In this document: piece by piece, positions 11,406-24,510 of the stretch | How the letters are laid out: every line of letters begins with the position of its first letter | How positions within the stretch are numbered: position 1 is the stretch's first letter | NCBI GenBank assembly: GCA_011319805.1 | Contig: SJRY01000236.1 | Coordinates: 496,001-560,000, forward strand | Reading direction: 5' to 3' | Source: Macrocybe gigantea | Lineage: Eukaryota; Basidiomycota; Agaricomycetes; Agaricales; Callistosporiaceae | DNA: 64,000 nucleotides | Made by a program: the position numbers and the translations under genes | Notes under the pieces: generated by a model | Databases searched by the model: none | What the model saw: the letters and a program-made list of their open reading frames with translations, nothing else | Told to the model about the DNA's origin: nothing

Positions 11406-14400
11406 ATGACCGTCACTACAAACTTGGGAACCAGTATGGACATAGATGAGGCCGCTATCGACGAGGGTCTGTACTCGCGTCAATTGTAAGCATAAGCCGA
11501 TAACAGGTGTTATATCCAGTAACGTCAACTTACGTCTAGGTATGTCCTTGGCCACGAAGGTATGCCAACAGCTAAAGCAGTCACGAACGATACGCTGAAT
11601 CTGCGAAAGCAATGAAAAGGATGGCCGCATCAAACGTGCTGGTTGTCGGCATGCAGGGCTTAGGCGTTGAGATCGGTCTGCTTATTCATGCGCCTGGCAC
11701 CGAATCATGCACTGAATAATGTACAGCGAAAAACATCATCCTCGCTGGCGTCAAATCTGTCACAATCTTCGATCCAGAACCTGTTACTGTTCAAGATCTG
11801 GGCACGCAGGTTCGTCGGCCATCACGCTCTGATCTGTGGACTCATGAGCTTATGTTTTCACGTAGTTCTTCCTAAGGAAGGAAGATATTGACAAACCCCG
11901 TGCAGCAGCTTCTCTTCCTAGGTTGGCAGAACTGAACGCATATGTCCCTGTCCGCGATCTTGGCGGACGCCCCGGTCAAGAAGTGTCGGTAGACCTCATA
12001 CAAGGTTTCCAAGTATGTCACTCATCAGTCCATAAAATTCATGCCTTGTTCACGATCCGCCAGGTTGTTGTTTTATGCGGTGTCCCGTGGAAGAAGCAGC
12101 TCGAAATTAATGAATGGACCCACCAGAACGGCATTCACTTCATTGCAGCAGAAACCAGGGGACTTTTTGGGTGAACTCGTCTCGCCCTTCAGCAATATAG
12201 TTTCTTATGTTGTACTTCACAGTTCCGTTTTCAATGACTTCGGGCCCAAATTCACGTGTGTGGACCCGACAGGAGAGCAACCGCTGACCGGAATGATCGT
12301 GTCAGTAGAGAAGGTATGGAGATCCGAGCTTTCTGGTACGATCTCGCTGAACCTTCAGCAGGATAGGGAAGGCTTGGTAACCTGTTTGGATGAGACTAGA
12401 CATGGTCTTGAAGATGGAGACTTTGTGACATTCACGGAAGTCCAAGGAATGACGGAGTTAAACGCATGCGAACCCAGGAAAGTATCTGTGAAGGGTCCTT
12501 ACACATTCACTATCGGTGATACCTCCAGTTTCGGGATGTACAACACTGGTGGAATATTCACGCAGGTCAAGATGCCGAAAATTGTCGAATTTGTACGCCA
12601 ATCGTGTTCTTCCAGCTACACAGTTTAACAACTCTTTTCGTAGAAATCCCTCCGCGAGTCATTACAGGATCCAGAATTATTCGTCACCGACTTCGCCAAG
12701 TTCGATCGCCCAGCAACTCTTCACGCTGGCTTCCAGGCTCTTTCCGAATTCCGACTGAAGCACAAACGCTTCCCTCGCTCGAGAAACGCTGAGGACGCCG
12801 CGGCGGTACTTACCTTGGCCAAGAATATCAGTGCTGATGTCGACGAGAAGATCGTGACAGAGCTTGCCTACCAGGCTTCCGGGGATCTCTCTCCCCTAAA
12901 TGCCGTGATCGGCGGATTCGTCGCTCAAGAAGTCCTCAAAGCGTGTTCTGCCAAGTTCCATCCTATGGTTCAGCATATGTACTTCGACTCCCTTGAGTCT
13001 CTTCCTGACGACCTGCCTTCGGAGGCTGAATGCCAACCTGTGGGTTCCCGTTATGATGGCCAGATCGCTGTCTTCGGTCAGCAATTCCAAAACAAGATCA
13101 AGAATCACCGGCAATTCCTCGTTGGATCTGGAGCTATTGGTTGCGAGATGTTGAAGAACTGGAGCATGATGGGTGTCGGCGCTGGTCCACAAGGCATTAT
13201 CCATGTCACTGATCTGGATACGATCGAGAAGAGCAATTTGAACAGGCAGTTCTTATTCCGTCCAAAGGACCTTGGAAAATTCAAATCGGAGGTTGCAGCC
13301 GTCGCAGTGTCGGAAATGAATCCTGATTTGAATGGCAAGATACAGGCGAAACAAGAGCCTGTTGGTCCTACGACTGAAGGTCCGTCACGCTGTGTACTTC
13401 CACTGTCGATTCCACTAACGACCACTAATGTTACGCAAGCCGTGTATGACGCAAACTTTTTTGAAGGCATCGATGGCGTGACGAATGCCCTAGATAATGT
13501 CAAAGCTCGTATGTTCACTCATATCCACTCATCGCATATAGGCTAAATGCCCTGTAGGTCTGTACATGGACCAGCGATGTGTCTTCTACAGAAAGCCTTT
13601 GCTGGAATCTGGAACCCTCGGGACAAAGGGCAATGTCCAAGTTGTTGTTCCAGGCTTGACGGAATCCTATGCATCTTCGCAGGACCCGCCTGAGAAGGAA
13701 ACCCCTTCCTGTACGATCAAGAACTTCCCTAACGCCATCAACCACACAATTGAGGTTAGTCTTTGTCACAACTCAATGTATGGCCGCTGACTCATCTCGT
13801 CTGTATAGTGGAGCAGGACTCAATTTGACAACCTTTTCGTCAAACCAGCGCAAGCCGTGAATGCCTATCTCTCGGAGCCGAATTTCTTAGAGAGTACACT
13901 TAAATACTCGGGCCAACAGAAGGAACAAATTGAGCAAATCGTGTCCTATCTTGTCACGAACAAGCCCCTGACATTCGAAGAGTGCATTATTTGGGCTCGC
14001 CTGCAGTTTGAGCGTGACTATAACAACGATATTCGACAATTGCTATTCAGTCTTCCCAAGGACGCTGTGACTAGCAGTGGTCAACCCTTCTGGAGCGGTC
14101 CGAAGAGGGCTCCCGATCCCCTCGCCTTTAACTCGAACGATGTAAGTGGTAAGACATTTGCTTCGCTAGACCTCACTTGACGTCCGACTAGCCCGTCCAC
14201 CTTCAATATATAATCGCCGCAGCTAACCTGCATGCCTTTAACTATGGGCTTAGGGGAGACACAGATCCAGCGCTGTTCAAGAAGGTCGCGGATTCGGTGA
14301 TCGTCCCCGAGTTTGCACCTAAGAGTGGCGTCAAGATCCAGATCAACGACAATGACCCTGTTTCGCAGGACACTGGCACTGGTCTGTTTCGAGTCGTCTT

Positions 14401-15274
14401 CACGTTTTATGCATAGACTAACGTCAACATAAGGCGATAGTTTGGACGATCTGGCAACAAAATTGCCCGCACCATCGTCCTTGGCCGGGTACCGCCTCAT
14501 GCCTGTCGAATTCGAGAAAGATGATGACACCAATCACCATATTGACTTTATCACGGCCGCGTCGAACCTCCGTGCTATGAACTACAACATTCAGATCGCG
14601 GATCGTCACACGACGAAGCAGATTGCTGGAAAAATCATCCCTGCTATTGCGACCACAACGTCGTTAGTAACAGGCCTTGTATGTTTGGAGTTGTACAAGG
14701 TAGATAATCCCGCTATCCCGCTCATATGCCACATATCTCAGCCATTGATAGATCATCGACGAGAAGCGAGAACTTGAGTTCTATAAGAACGGATTCGTTA
14801 ATCTTGCTCTTCCATTCTTCGGCTTTTCCGAGCCCATCGCGGCTCCCAAGCACAAATACGGAGCTACTGAATGGACACTTTGGGACAGATTCGAATTCAA
14901 GAACGATCCCTCGTTGCAGGAAATTATTACATGGTTCCAGACTAATCATAGTCTTGATGTGACGATGGTCAGCCAGGGTGTGAGCATGCTATGGAGTTCT
15001 TTCGTGGGGAAGCAGAAGGTGAACATTTGACCTTTCGTATTTTCGGGCATTTCTCAAGTTTCTGCAGAGTCAGGAAAGGCTGCCCATGAAGTTCAGTAAA
15101 CTAGTTGAACATGTCAGTAAGAAGCCTGTTCCGCCACATGTGAGACATCTGGTGGTCGAAGTTATGGTGTCTGATGAAGAAGGCGAAGATGTGGAGGTGA
15201 GTATTGTTACATTATTCTCGCCTATTGCCGATGACATCTCCCCCAAGGTTCCTTTCATCGTCGTGTACATCTAG
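11406..15274 (+). CDS. uba1: Ubiquitin-activating enzyme E1 (Uba1)
   Basis: Activates ubiquitin with ATP and passes it to E2 enzymes; essential and found in cytosol and nucleus. ATG 11406 starts [15 protein letters not shown], followed by the inactive adenylation half ([30 protein letters not shown]). The active adenylation domain has the nucleotide motif [13 protein letters not shown] and the [16 protein letters not shown] loop. The catalytic cysteine sits in [14 protein letters not shown]; its codon is 13710-13712. The C-terminal ubiquitin-fold domain ([15 protein letters not shown] to FIVVYI) closes the protein at about 1,000 residues, the normal length. More than ten short introns splice in phase, and I found no frame break here. 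Confidence 0.97.
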
Positions 15275-15391
15275 TCACAGGTCTCCCGGCCGGAATTATT
15301 ATATAGACAACGCAATGTCGTGTATTCCAACTTGTAATGAACAGATGCAATGAATTCTTTAGTGTGAATCGCTTTTTGAACGCGGAGGATG

Positions 15392-18300
15392 CTACACAGC
15401 TGTATTACGGGTGGCACATGAATCTAGGAAATGCCCTAGATGGTCCAAGTGCACATCTGATGGTGAAGAAAGTATATCCATCCCAGGAAAGTATACGGAC
15501 TCCATGTGCTCCGATTGCCAAAAAGGCTCATTCGCATCATGGTGGTAAAATAGGTCTGGAAGTTGCGTCGAAAGGACGAATTTGGCTTCCTGAAACCGTT
15601 TTTCTTCGTCCAGAGCATCATCGTGAGAAGTGTCACTGTCCGGTTCCAGGAGCAGACGCATTCGCTTTCTAATGAAGTTCATTGACTGACGACCTTTGCT
15701 TGCCAAAGGACTGATGTTAGACAGCCTCTCCAGAAGAAAACAGGCCGAGTCAATGGCATTGTCCAATTCTTGTCGCCGGGATCCGCTTCCAGAGATGACG
15801 GCCACAGCCATTGTTACTGATGACCTCGTTGAGTAACGCTGGCACGGAAAGAAGGGCACCTACACGCGCAGTCTATAGTCCGAGTTACAAGATCTGCCCA
15901 GTGTAGATGACAACGGTTCATCTCTCTGTACATGCAGATGTGCAAAGCAAGCAACCGCATTCTTGAAGCGACCTTCGTTAGTATCGGAAATAGGGACATT
16001 GACAGTGTCTCTAGCTTACGAGAACGTTAAACAGGTTCGTCTAGCATAAGATCGAAAATCGGTCAACGTTTGGGGCGATATTTCTTCACGTCTCGACGAA
16101 GGAAACAGAAATCCTCTCTATGACAGCCGTTCGGTAGGTTCTGAAACATAAGCAAATAGGCTCAGACTTACTAGGAGGATGACACGAGTATGATATAGCT
16201 GCGATCGCAGAAAACAACCCTGTTGGTTGCCTCGTAAAGCAGATGAAAGAAAAAAAAAATTCCAATTCACACACCTGGGAAGATGTGTAAGGCTGGCTGG
16301 TATGGCATTGGTGGCCCTCAGAAGTGAAAGGCGCTGGAAAGTATAGCTCAAAGGAATGGGTTTGCGCATCCAGATCCAGTACTTCGGCATAGGACAGCAG
16401 TTGGGCCGAAGAGAGATGATCGAAAAGCTTAGAGCTCAATTTAGCCCATCGGATTTGAAGAATGTGGAAGGCTTGCGAAGGAATATGAGTAAGTCGTCAA
16501 TGCATAGCAGAAGGACCGACAATTTTCTGTGATATGGCGAGGCGGTTTATCAAGTATCTCAGCATTCCCTTCCAGCTCTGCTTGATCAAGGTTGCGAGGC
16601 AAGCGGACATTGCAGTGCTGGTGGTATATTTCTGAGCGGATGCATTGCAAATTTTCAGAAAAAGAACGAACCCGATCTATGATCATATACGGCCGGCGGT
16701 ATATAAAGCAAAGATGACTTGACATGTAATATTCAATCGAGAGCAAAATGGAGGAGTAGAAGTTTTACCGATCAAGGGTGTACAATGTCCCTGAATGCGT
16801 AAAGGTCAATCACTTCAGAATAAATGCTTTAAGAAACGTACACCATAATCGTGCGCAAATTTCAGTGTCGCGAGCAGAAACGCGCCCAGTGGCAGCCTGG
16901 TGCATCGATACTGCAGAGAGTCAGCTTGATGATTCATCTCTCTACAGATTAGGAGAGCTAACGGGACTGGGCGGAGCGGATTGAGATAGCTGAGAATTGT
17001 TAGTTGTAGGAATCATTGCTTCACGAATACCTCGCATACCCGTTAGGTTAATCGATCGATTGAATAAGCCTCTGTTCTGGTGAAGTTAGCTTAAGGTATC
17101 TTTAGAATGAGTGATATACCATTTCATATATGGCAAGCAGAGCGAGCGCTTGAACACGTTCAAAAGTCGGGATTGAGGCATCATTGAAGACCAGAACAGT
17201 GTGTGCAAAATCGTGAAGACGTTTCTCAAGTACATCATGGCCGTGTTCGTAACTCGTGAATATTGACGGCTGATTGACGAATCGGCAATGTTACATGAGA
17301 ACGAATACAGCAGAAACTTACATCTCGAACGTGCTCAGGCAACGCTTGTAATGATAAAGCACAGACAACAGATAAAAGGGCGACAAAATCCAGGGAAGGC
17401 GGATGAGAACCGGAAGAAAATTCCAGAAAGCATCGATCGAAGAGAGGCCGATGCACCACGTTCCATAACCACGGGACTGACGAATTCTCAAAGAAATGGT
17501 AGAGGAGATAACTAGTAATCGTGTGATTTGGGAAATGTGCTCGAAGGTCTGCAAAGTTCTCTAAGGAAAGGCCTCTAGCGGGGAGCTGCACAGGCTTTAT
17601 TAGCTGAATCAATGATTGATTGAACTGTGTGCACCTGACGCGGTATATCTACGACAGACTCAGTAGGAAAGGTTGGGAAACCGGTTTCTGGTCTCTGAGC
17701 CAACTGGCTCAGAGCAGCGGCTGCAATTTGGGTAGTTTGGTCAAGGAATTGTCGGTCTTCTGATCCGGTTCGACCATGTGCTGGTTGATTAGCTTGGACC
17801 AATTGTAACAGAGCCTTTATTCCCAGGAAATTGACAGGCTCGTCTATTCTAGGACCTAAATTAGGCCTGCAAGAGCCAGTGCGATCAGTCCCAGTAATTG
17901 ACTAGCGAATGTGGATAAATACCTTTGCATGGGGCGGTATATAGGTTCTTCATAGACACAGTGATCCTTCAGGCCTCGAGAAACGCTGTTATGAGGAATA
18001 GATGAGCCTTTGTGCCGTTCATCGTCTAATGAAGACTAGCCAGCGAGAACAAGGTCGGGATCTGTCGCACTGAGTTTTTCCGCGCGTCAGACTGAAATAT
18101 TGGAAATAAGGAAAGGAAAAACCTGTTGTTTGCGTTCATGACATGCTATGTCACAATTCCAAAGGGTGGTGATCATCAGTGGGGCCCGCAAGGATTGCGG
18201 AGCTACATACGCAAACAGCTTCTACAAATCGCCTAGTACTCAACGATGCGCACGAAGGATCGGGCTTTGGGCTTACAATATTACCCTGTTTCTCTTCTTT

Positions 18301-18422
18301 TTTCCCTTCAAACTTGCCATTCCAGGCTGCACGCTCTCAACGCTAGTTTCTGGGGAAGACCTTGCTGGAATTGCCGGGGACTCCGCGGATGGAGCAGACA
18401 AGCTTGGGCTTAAATGATCCAT
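15392..18422 (-). CDS. Zn2Cys6 fungal-specific transcription factor
   Basis: Probable nuclear DNA-binding regulator; target unknown. ATG 18422 begins a Ser/Pro-rich leader and a basic patch (KGKKKRNR). The zinc cluster becomes complete only after splicing: C-LP-C-HERKQQ-C-DRSRP-C-SR-C-VSRGLKDH-C, spacing C-x2-C-x6-C-x5-C-x2-C-x8-C, followed by VYEEPIYRP. Exons at 18211-18232, 18123-18145 and 18041-18069 are only 22, 23 and 29 nt. The intron 17996-18040 appears to use a GC donor. Downstream lies the fungal transcription factor middle domain (SYLLYHFFENSSVPWLWN, VHRPLFD, LSIEYYMSSHLCF, VRLPRNLDQ), and the C-terminus ends at 15392. It converges on UBA1. Confidence 0.85.
17996..18040 (-). other. 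Candidate GC-AG intron in the Zn2Cys6 gene
   Basis: Removing 45 nt with donor GCTAGT and acceptor AACAG turns SR-Trp into SR-Cys and completes the zinc cluster. No GT donor in the area gives an in-phase result. Confidence 0.55.
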
Positions 18423-19327
18423 ACATGGGCCAGTAATTAAATACAAGCTGAAGAGACGGAGACCAGGCGGATGTAGAGAGTAGCTTCAAGACAGGTTAAG
18501 ATATTTAGATGCCGGAGCACGTGAGCATTGCAACTCGGGGACATGGCGACACAAACACGGACCTATAACTCTTCATAATAGTCTACGAGATTCGATTAGC
18601 ATCACAAGTTTTATTAGAGAGGAGGTGCTCAAAATACACTGGCAGATATTCCGCAACCTTTCCATAAACGCACATCCGAATACAAATGACTGCTTAAGTC
18701 GTTTCCTGCAGCGACATAACTTTGGGAAGACGGAATGACCTAAATGCATCGTCATTTCTAAGTCAGTATGATATCGCCGCCTCGACGGCGTTCCAATCCT
18801 TGGATTCCTTGCACGACTACCTTCTTAAGGGAACAGAGATATGCTCGTGGCGCTCTTCAGTGCAAAACTGCAAACGAGCGTAAAAAGACGGCGGAGAATG
18901 CTGTACTCAAGGCGATGATGAAGGTGGTTGATGCATGGAAAAAAGATGCCATCTGAGAGGACGCTAGCTCGACGGTAGGTCGGTTCATGGATAGTTTCGC
19001 CATAAGTCCATGACGCCAAGCATGATCACATCCTTACATAGCCGGAGCTGTTTCCTCGAGTGCTGTCGAACATGAAGGACGATAGAGATGACGCTCGGCA
19101 AAGTTGGAAAGAAGGCGAATAATTGGTGTGTTGTCGTGGAGAGAGCGCCTGCTTTTGGGATTCCTGAGCAAGTAGCACCCATCTCGAGATTCGGGTTGCC
19201 GCTGACTCTGCTTGCGATCGCGAATGGTTCACTGATGGAGCAATATGGACGATGGGACGAAGCTGCGTTATAACCGACACATAATATGCTTGCATTACGT
19301 CAATGTACATGCAACAGACCAAATACA
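18423..19327. other. Intergenic with doubtful small plus-strand open frames
   Basis: This lies between two minus-strand genes and should hold the zinc-cluster gene's promoter and the Far11 3' end. Two plus-strand frames look slightly protein-like: 18768-18956 (ends in MMKVVDAWKKDAI) and 19088-19273 (MTLGKVGKKANNW to GRWDEAAL). I recognise neither and could not join them into a convincing gene. Confidence 0.3.
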
Positions 19328-22300
19328 TCACGCATATAGCGTTTCAAACCCTTGATGAAGGTGTCAGCAAAGAAATGGTTTCAGTGGAGTATCAACATAC
19401 CCATAAGCATACTCCACTTCATCGACGCTGGCACCGGCCGCGAACGGTCCCGATTGTTCTCGCGGCATAGGACCCATCGGTTCCTCTTCTTCCTCAATAT
19501 CCACAGCGCTGGCATCATCGAGACCAAACGGCAGTACAGGTCGGAGGCCACCACCTGAACTTGACCGCCGGGTCCCTGCTGGAGATTTTGGCAAGCCGCC
19601 ATGGTCTTCGGGCTCATATGCTTTGGGAAGATTGAATCAGGACTTCTGTTTTCCAACGTAACATTCATGGCCATACATACCTCCCAGTTATTTGTGTTTT
19701 CATCCACCACGTCCCGTTCATCTCGCCCTGATTCAAAGCGTGATTCATCGCCCAAATCTCCTATTGATACTATGCTTTCGCTGTCACTAATGTTGTCCGC
19801 GATGTCTGCCACATATTTAGGTAACCTGTGCCACGCTGACGTGCCGCCGAAGAGAGGACCCTCCGTCGCTTGCTCATCCGACCAACCGAGGTCAGAGAGG
19901 TATTCTTCATATCCTCTTCAAACGCGATGTCTTCGGTCATGTACGGAAGGAAAATCGAAGGATCTGGGGCGTGCGAGCGCACGGGGGGAAAGACATCAGA
20001 TTCGGCCATGTTGGGTGTCCCAGCAGGTCGAATTAGGTTTAGCAACTCCGGTCCTGGATGTAATCCTTCTAAATGGTGCGACATGCTACCTGATCGTCTG
20101 TGCATCGGGCCGGACTGAGCTGAAGCTGCAACAGGGCCATAGCGTTTTGTATTATCTGTGTGCTTTGAAATTAGCCATTGGAGAGATACGACCAAGGACA
20201 GCGAGACTGACAAAACTTGACTAAATGTCGTAAAGCCTGTTCCTGGGCCTACGAAAGTCTGTGGGTCTGTCAACATAAAGACAAGAAGATTCGCTCACCT
20301 CAGGTACCGGATCATCTTCAGCTTCCAAGCCTGTGAGCCATTCGTCGCGCAGATCTGGGCGGCAATTGAGGTAGATGGACGTGATTACTTTCATGTTGGC
20401 TAAAGAAGAGGTCAGCCGAATTTCCTCGGCTAAGCAAAGCCCTTACATTGGCGCCATTTACGACCACAGAAAGGAACTTGACTCTTGATTAATTTGAGGA
20501 TGTGCAGCTGCAGCATTGGATGCATTACCCGTAAGACACGTTTCAACACAGCCTACAAGAGACGCGATGAGACGCTGGGAAAAAGAAAAGGTCTCGGATA
20601 CGTACAGGACTCTTATATGTTGCAAGCATCCTAATGCGATGAGATCTCCCCTTGGACAGCTTCTGCATTATCTTAGCAAAGTTTATGGTCGTGAAGAAAT
20701 TGCGCCACGAGTAATCCGAGACCTGTTCAATTTCCTCTTGATGCTTCTCTCCGTTAGGAAGCGTGATGGTTTTCACGACGATATGCCTGGATGGTCGGGG
20801 CATGTCGTCTTCCGGACGCGTTGGTTGCGGGTGTTTGGAAAAGTTCGTCAAGCAATATCGGAAGAAGCTGATTTGAATCGTATTAGACGCACATTTTAGT
20901 TTGCTATGTTTTCTCACTCACTTATTTTCGGGAGAGTCGGCTTTTGACACAACTGTCTGGGATATCTCTTGTAGGCTGAACATTTTCAAGATGAGCAAAA
21001 GACAATTCGTGTCAAGGAGATGCTGTCCGAGATGATGGAACTTCATAACGTCTGGACAAAGAGAAATTGAATTGCATGTCATATGATGACAACTCTGACG
21101 TACGAGAAACCTTGAACCATTTTAGAGCGAGCAATAGTATAGCGGAAACTGCTTTGGATGTTATTTCACGGTGGCGTGTAACGTCAATTTCATCCAAGGT
21201 TGGAGGAGGTGCAGGAGGCGCTTCTTGCGCTGATGTCAACATTGTAGCTCGTCAGCGATACACAGAGGATAAGAAATGGATTCTTACGCGAAGACACTCC
21301 GGGTGGGAAGACAGACGACGTCGAGGACTGCGGAGCTTGCATACTTGTACCAGCTGATACGGTGGCTAACAGAAGCTTCAGAAGGACGAGCACCCAACCG
21401 GATAGGACTGGAAGAACGGCGCTCTGAGGATAATGAGCTTTCCTGGAGATGGTCAAGTAAAGCAACCTGACATATATTTGTTCGACCCGTTTTAACCGCA
21501 TCAGATCTTCCTTCCTCTCTTTAGCTTTCCTCCTGTCGGTACTTGAAGTGGCTTCAGAATGGCTTTGATAGCCTCTGCTATCTTGGTATCTAGCAGGGCA
21601 ATATCCGGCAACGGCTCGGCAGATTCGGTGTCCTAGGCAATCGTGAATAGTACATCCTTTTTCATATTGAAAAGAATGAATTGACCTTGGCACTTGACGT
21701 GAAAGTCGATGAGTGAAACTCCCCTTCCAGGCCAGGCAGATGTTCCAGACCGCTTTCCGCCGTCATGCAATCCTCTCTCGTACGCCACATTTGATAGAGT
21801 GCTAGGCTGACGTACATGTGCCTGTTGTACAACCGATCGGCTTCTTCAATGGCGAAGGGGACAATCGATGGTCTTTGTCAAACTGCGTGCGAGAGAAGGG
21901 AAACAAATAAGGTCGGTTCTGATCGGTCTGATAATGCAGTTTCTTCGGCTTTGGAGATGGTGGTGGCGACGGAGCGGGTGTCAGGGGTGGAGGATTCTGT
22001 CTAAAGCCTGAGGAAAGCTGTCTTTGACTTTGACCGGCTGGCCCACTCGCTTGGGAAGATTCCAACTCCTCATGGTGGTAATGATGTCGAATGGGAATCG
22101 GAGAATATGCTTGTGCTAGTCGGGATGAAAATTCTTCAACATCCTGCTTCGACGCGAGTGAAGGGGGTGTGTGGGTTGTGGGGGGGCGGAGGCGGAGGAG
22201 GCGCAAATGTCGGGTATTTTACAGATGTTTCCTGTCTGAAGGCTTCGATGTCGAAAGGTGATGACTTGATGAGGTCGGCTGGTGGCTAAAGTGAGCATGT

Positions 22301-23537
22301 GAAAAGGACGTCTATGTCAAACGAAAATCATACGGGTTTCGCCTAGGGGAGGTAGGCTAGCTAATTCACGAGCAAGTTTCTTAACCCTCCCAATTCGCGT
22401 ATTCCACCACAACAAGCTAAAAGCGTTTTCCAAAGGACAAGAAGAAGCTACAAGAAACGAGAGATGAAAAAAAATACTTCTCGGATAGCGAGTTATCAAT
22501 GCAAACCTTTTTAATCGGGTAACCCTTCGCACTCTTATCTCGAAGTCCGGAAACCACGTTGAATAAGTAGACAGGCAAAGGAGGTTCAAGGCTCACTAGA
22601 ATTAAGTTAGGATGCATCTACGGACGGCAATCATGGACCCACTGAGTTCGTCGGCGAATTCGTCATGACCTTTGAACACTTCGATGAGATGATATAGCAT
22701 TCCAAGATACACTGAGATTTCAGTGAGGACTTCCTCGAGAAAGTCGGCCTTCTCCGTTGCAGATATGTTGAAGTGGGCAGCATCTTGGTCGGACAAGCTG
22801 CTACAAATGTCAATAATGCTTTCAGCATGATACAAAGGGCACGGGGCTAGATAAAGATACCATAAGAGGTCGTGTTTCGATCCTGCTATCTTCATCGCTT
22901 CCACAATGGAACTTACGCCATTGGCTGATCGAATCACCTTGCTGTTTTCAAAAATCCAATGCAGCTGATGCTCCGGAGATACAGTCTCAGCGAAAGTTCC
23001 TAAGTGAAAGGTGCATAGGCTGAGCATACGCTCATTGTCAAGAGAACTGACCCTGTAGAATGTAGAACAGGCGTCTGGCGTTTGTGAATCTAATTTCGGC
23101 ATCTCGGTGCTCCAAACTCTCAAGAAGAAGTTCGACATGTGCCTTCCGCTGGGAAAGAGGTGCCTTTGTCCATTCTATGCCGGTCAATAGGATGTTCGAA
23201 ATACGCAAGCACGGAGATTTCACCTGTTGGAAATGAACCCTCCCACGCCTTGAGGTTCTCCGCTGCTTGAGGCATTTCGATATACGAATAGAATTCCTCG
23301 ATCTCATTCATGACCGTGTCCTCGTCATCGTAAACGAAGTCAAACCAGGATTGCTGTCGGACCAAGTTGGCTACATGACTAGGAAAGATGGACTGGCCAA
23401 GATACCTTTGGTTTGGGCGCCGATCCGACCATGGCCTTGAGTTGACCGAGAGTGATCGAATCGAGGCCATTCTGATTGAAATTGCCACTGTCTTGCATGG
23501 ATCCGTTGATGAATGAAGGAAGCAAGGAAAACGCCAT
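19328..23537 (-). CDS. far11: STRIPAK complex subunit Far11/STRIP1
   Basis: Scaffold subunit of the striatin-interacting phosphatase and kinase complex, which in fungi controls cell fusion, fruiting and septation signalling. ATG 23537 gives MAFSLLPSFINGS. The N1221-like domain follows (WFDFVYDDEDTVMNEIEEFYSY, AENLKAWEGSF, KAHVELLLESLEHRDAEIR). After a Pro/Ser-rich linker comes the DUF3402 half, with DYSWRNFFTTINFAKIMQKLSKGRSHRI and an acidic region (DIADNISDSESIVS). The last residues EVEYAYG are completed by a small final exon (FETLYA) ending at 19328. Length is near 900 residues or more, normal for the family. The gene has many introns; I checked only the conserved junctions. Confidence 0.88.
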
Positions 23538-24510
23538 ATAGTATGCGTAGTGAAAGTGCGAGTCGCCAACCCACTATACCAAAAGCGGATGTTTGTCTAA
23601 CGCGTCTCAATTAAACAGGTGAATCAGAAATGAGTGGACGGCCCAGAACGGGGCCACACGGGGAGCTCACGTCCGGGTGGCCATCAAGCTGCGTCGAAGG
23701 ACAATGGCTGTACGATGCCAATGTGGAGACCCAGCCTGAGATCCGAGTCATTCACATTGTTTGATTGAACGTGTCCTAGTAATGTACATGCAACCCATCA
23801 ACCACACCTAAGACCACTCAGGATAGCACACGTTTGGGGTCTGCATGGGTCAGGCACAGAGACCAAAATAGCTCGGTCACATCGTTGTGAACCAGGAATG
23901 GTATGGAAGATGAGTAATTTGTTGACAGCTTGGCAATGATGGCAGACATGCTGGGCGGTCAGGAGAGGAGGACGTGGAACTGCGGACGCAAGCAGGAGCA
24001 AAATGAGGTGATGGCGGCAGACAGTAACGGATTACATAATACGGGCCAGTGGGGTTGAAATAGCAATGTCAATGAAAATTCTCTCAACACTCAACCACCA
24101 GGCGGATCGACCCTCTTCAGTCGATTCTAGTTGCCAGGTCTCTGTCCTTCCTCCCACTACCCGACAACTAAGGCGAAGACCGAAGAGGGCCGTTTTCCCT
24201 AGTTCCAAAGGATAGAACAGAAATTCCAGCAGCTGGGCTCTCAGGTACCCCAACGCCAGTTTCTTGTCTGTCTTTTCTACTCCCCCTTCCCCAGCACTAA
24301 AAGGCACGCCTTCGCTGCGCGTTTGCCATCTCAACCCTACGTTGTCTTCTACTTTCGACCCGCCTCTTTTACGACTTCTTTTACGACTTCCGTTTCTCCC
24401 CTTTCTTTCTCTATCGCTCCTTTCATCACTAGGAGCATCGCCTAGATCAGCGCTCACTCTGCATACTCTGTGCTTGTGACGCTGCTCGTCCACATTTCCC
24501 TATCATAACG
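23538..24510. promoter_or_regulatory. Divergent promoter of Far11 and the cyclin, with pyrimidine-rich leader
   Basis: This 970-bp divergent region is longer than most in the window. The last 250 bp before the cyclin ATG is strongly pyrimidine-rich on the plus strand (for example 24340-24425), as is common near transcription starts of highly expressed fungal genes. No open frame here is convincing. Confidence 0.45.

Noticed and set aside
18148..18417. Plus-strand open frame at the start of the zinc-cluster gene
   Set aside because: It is the antisense of the first exons of the Zn2Cys6 gene, which is supported by motif and splice sites.
18768..19273. Small plus-strand gene between the zinc-cluster gene and Far11
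   Set aside because: The two frames are short, lack a recognised family, and I could not find splice sites that join them convincingly.
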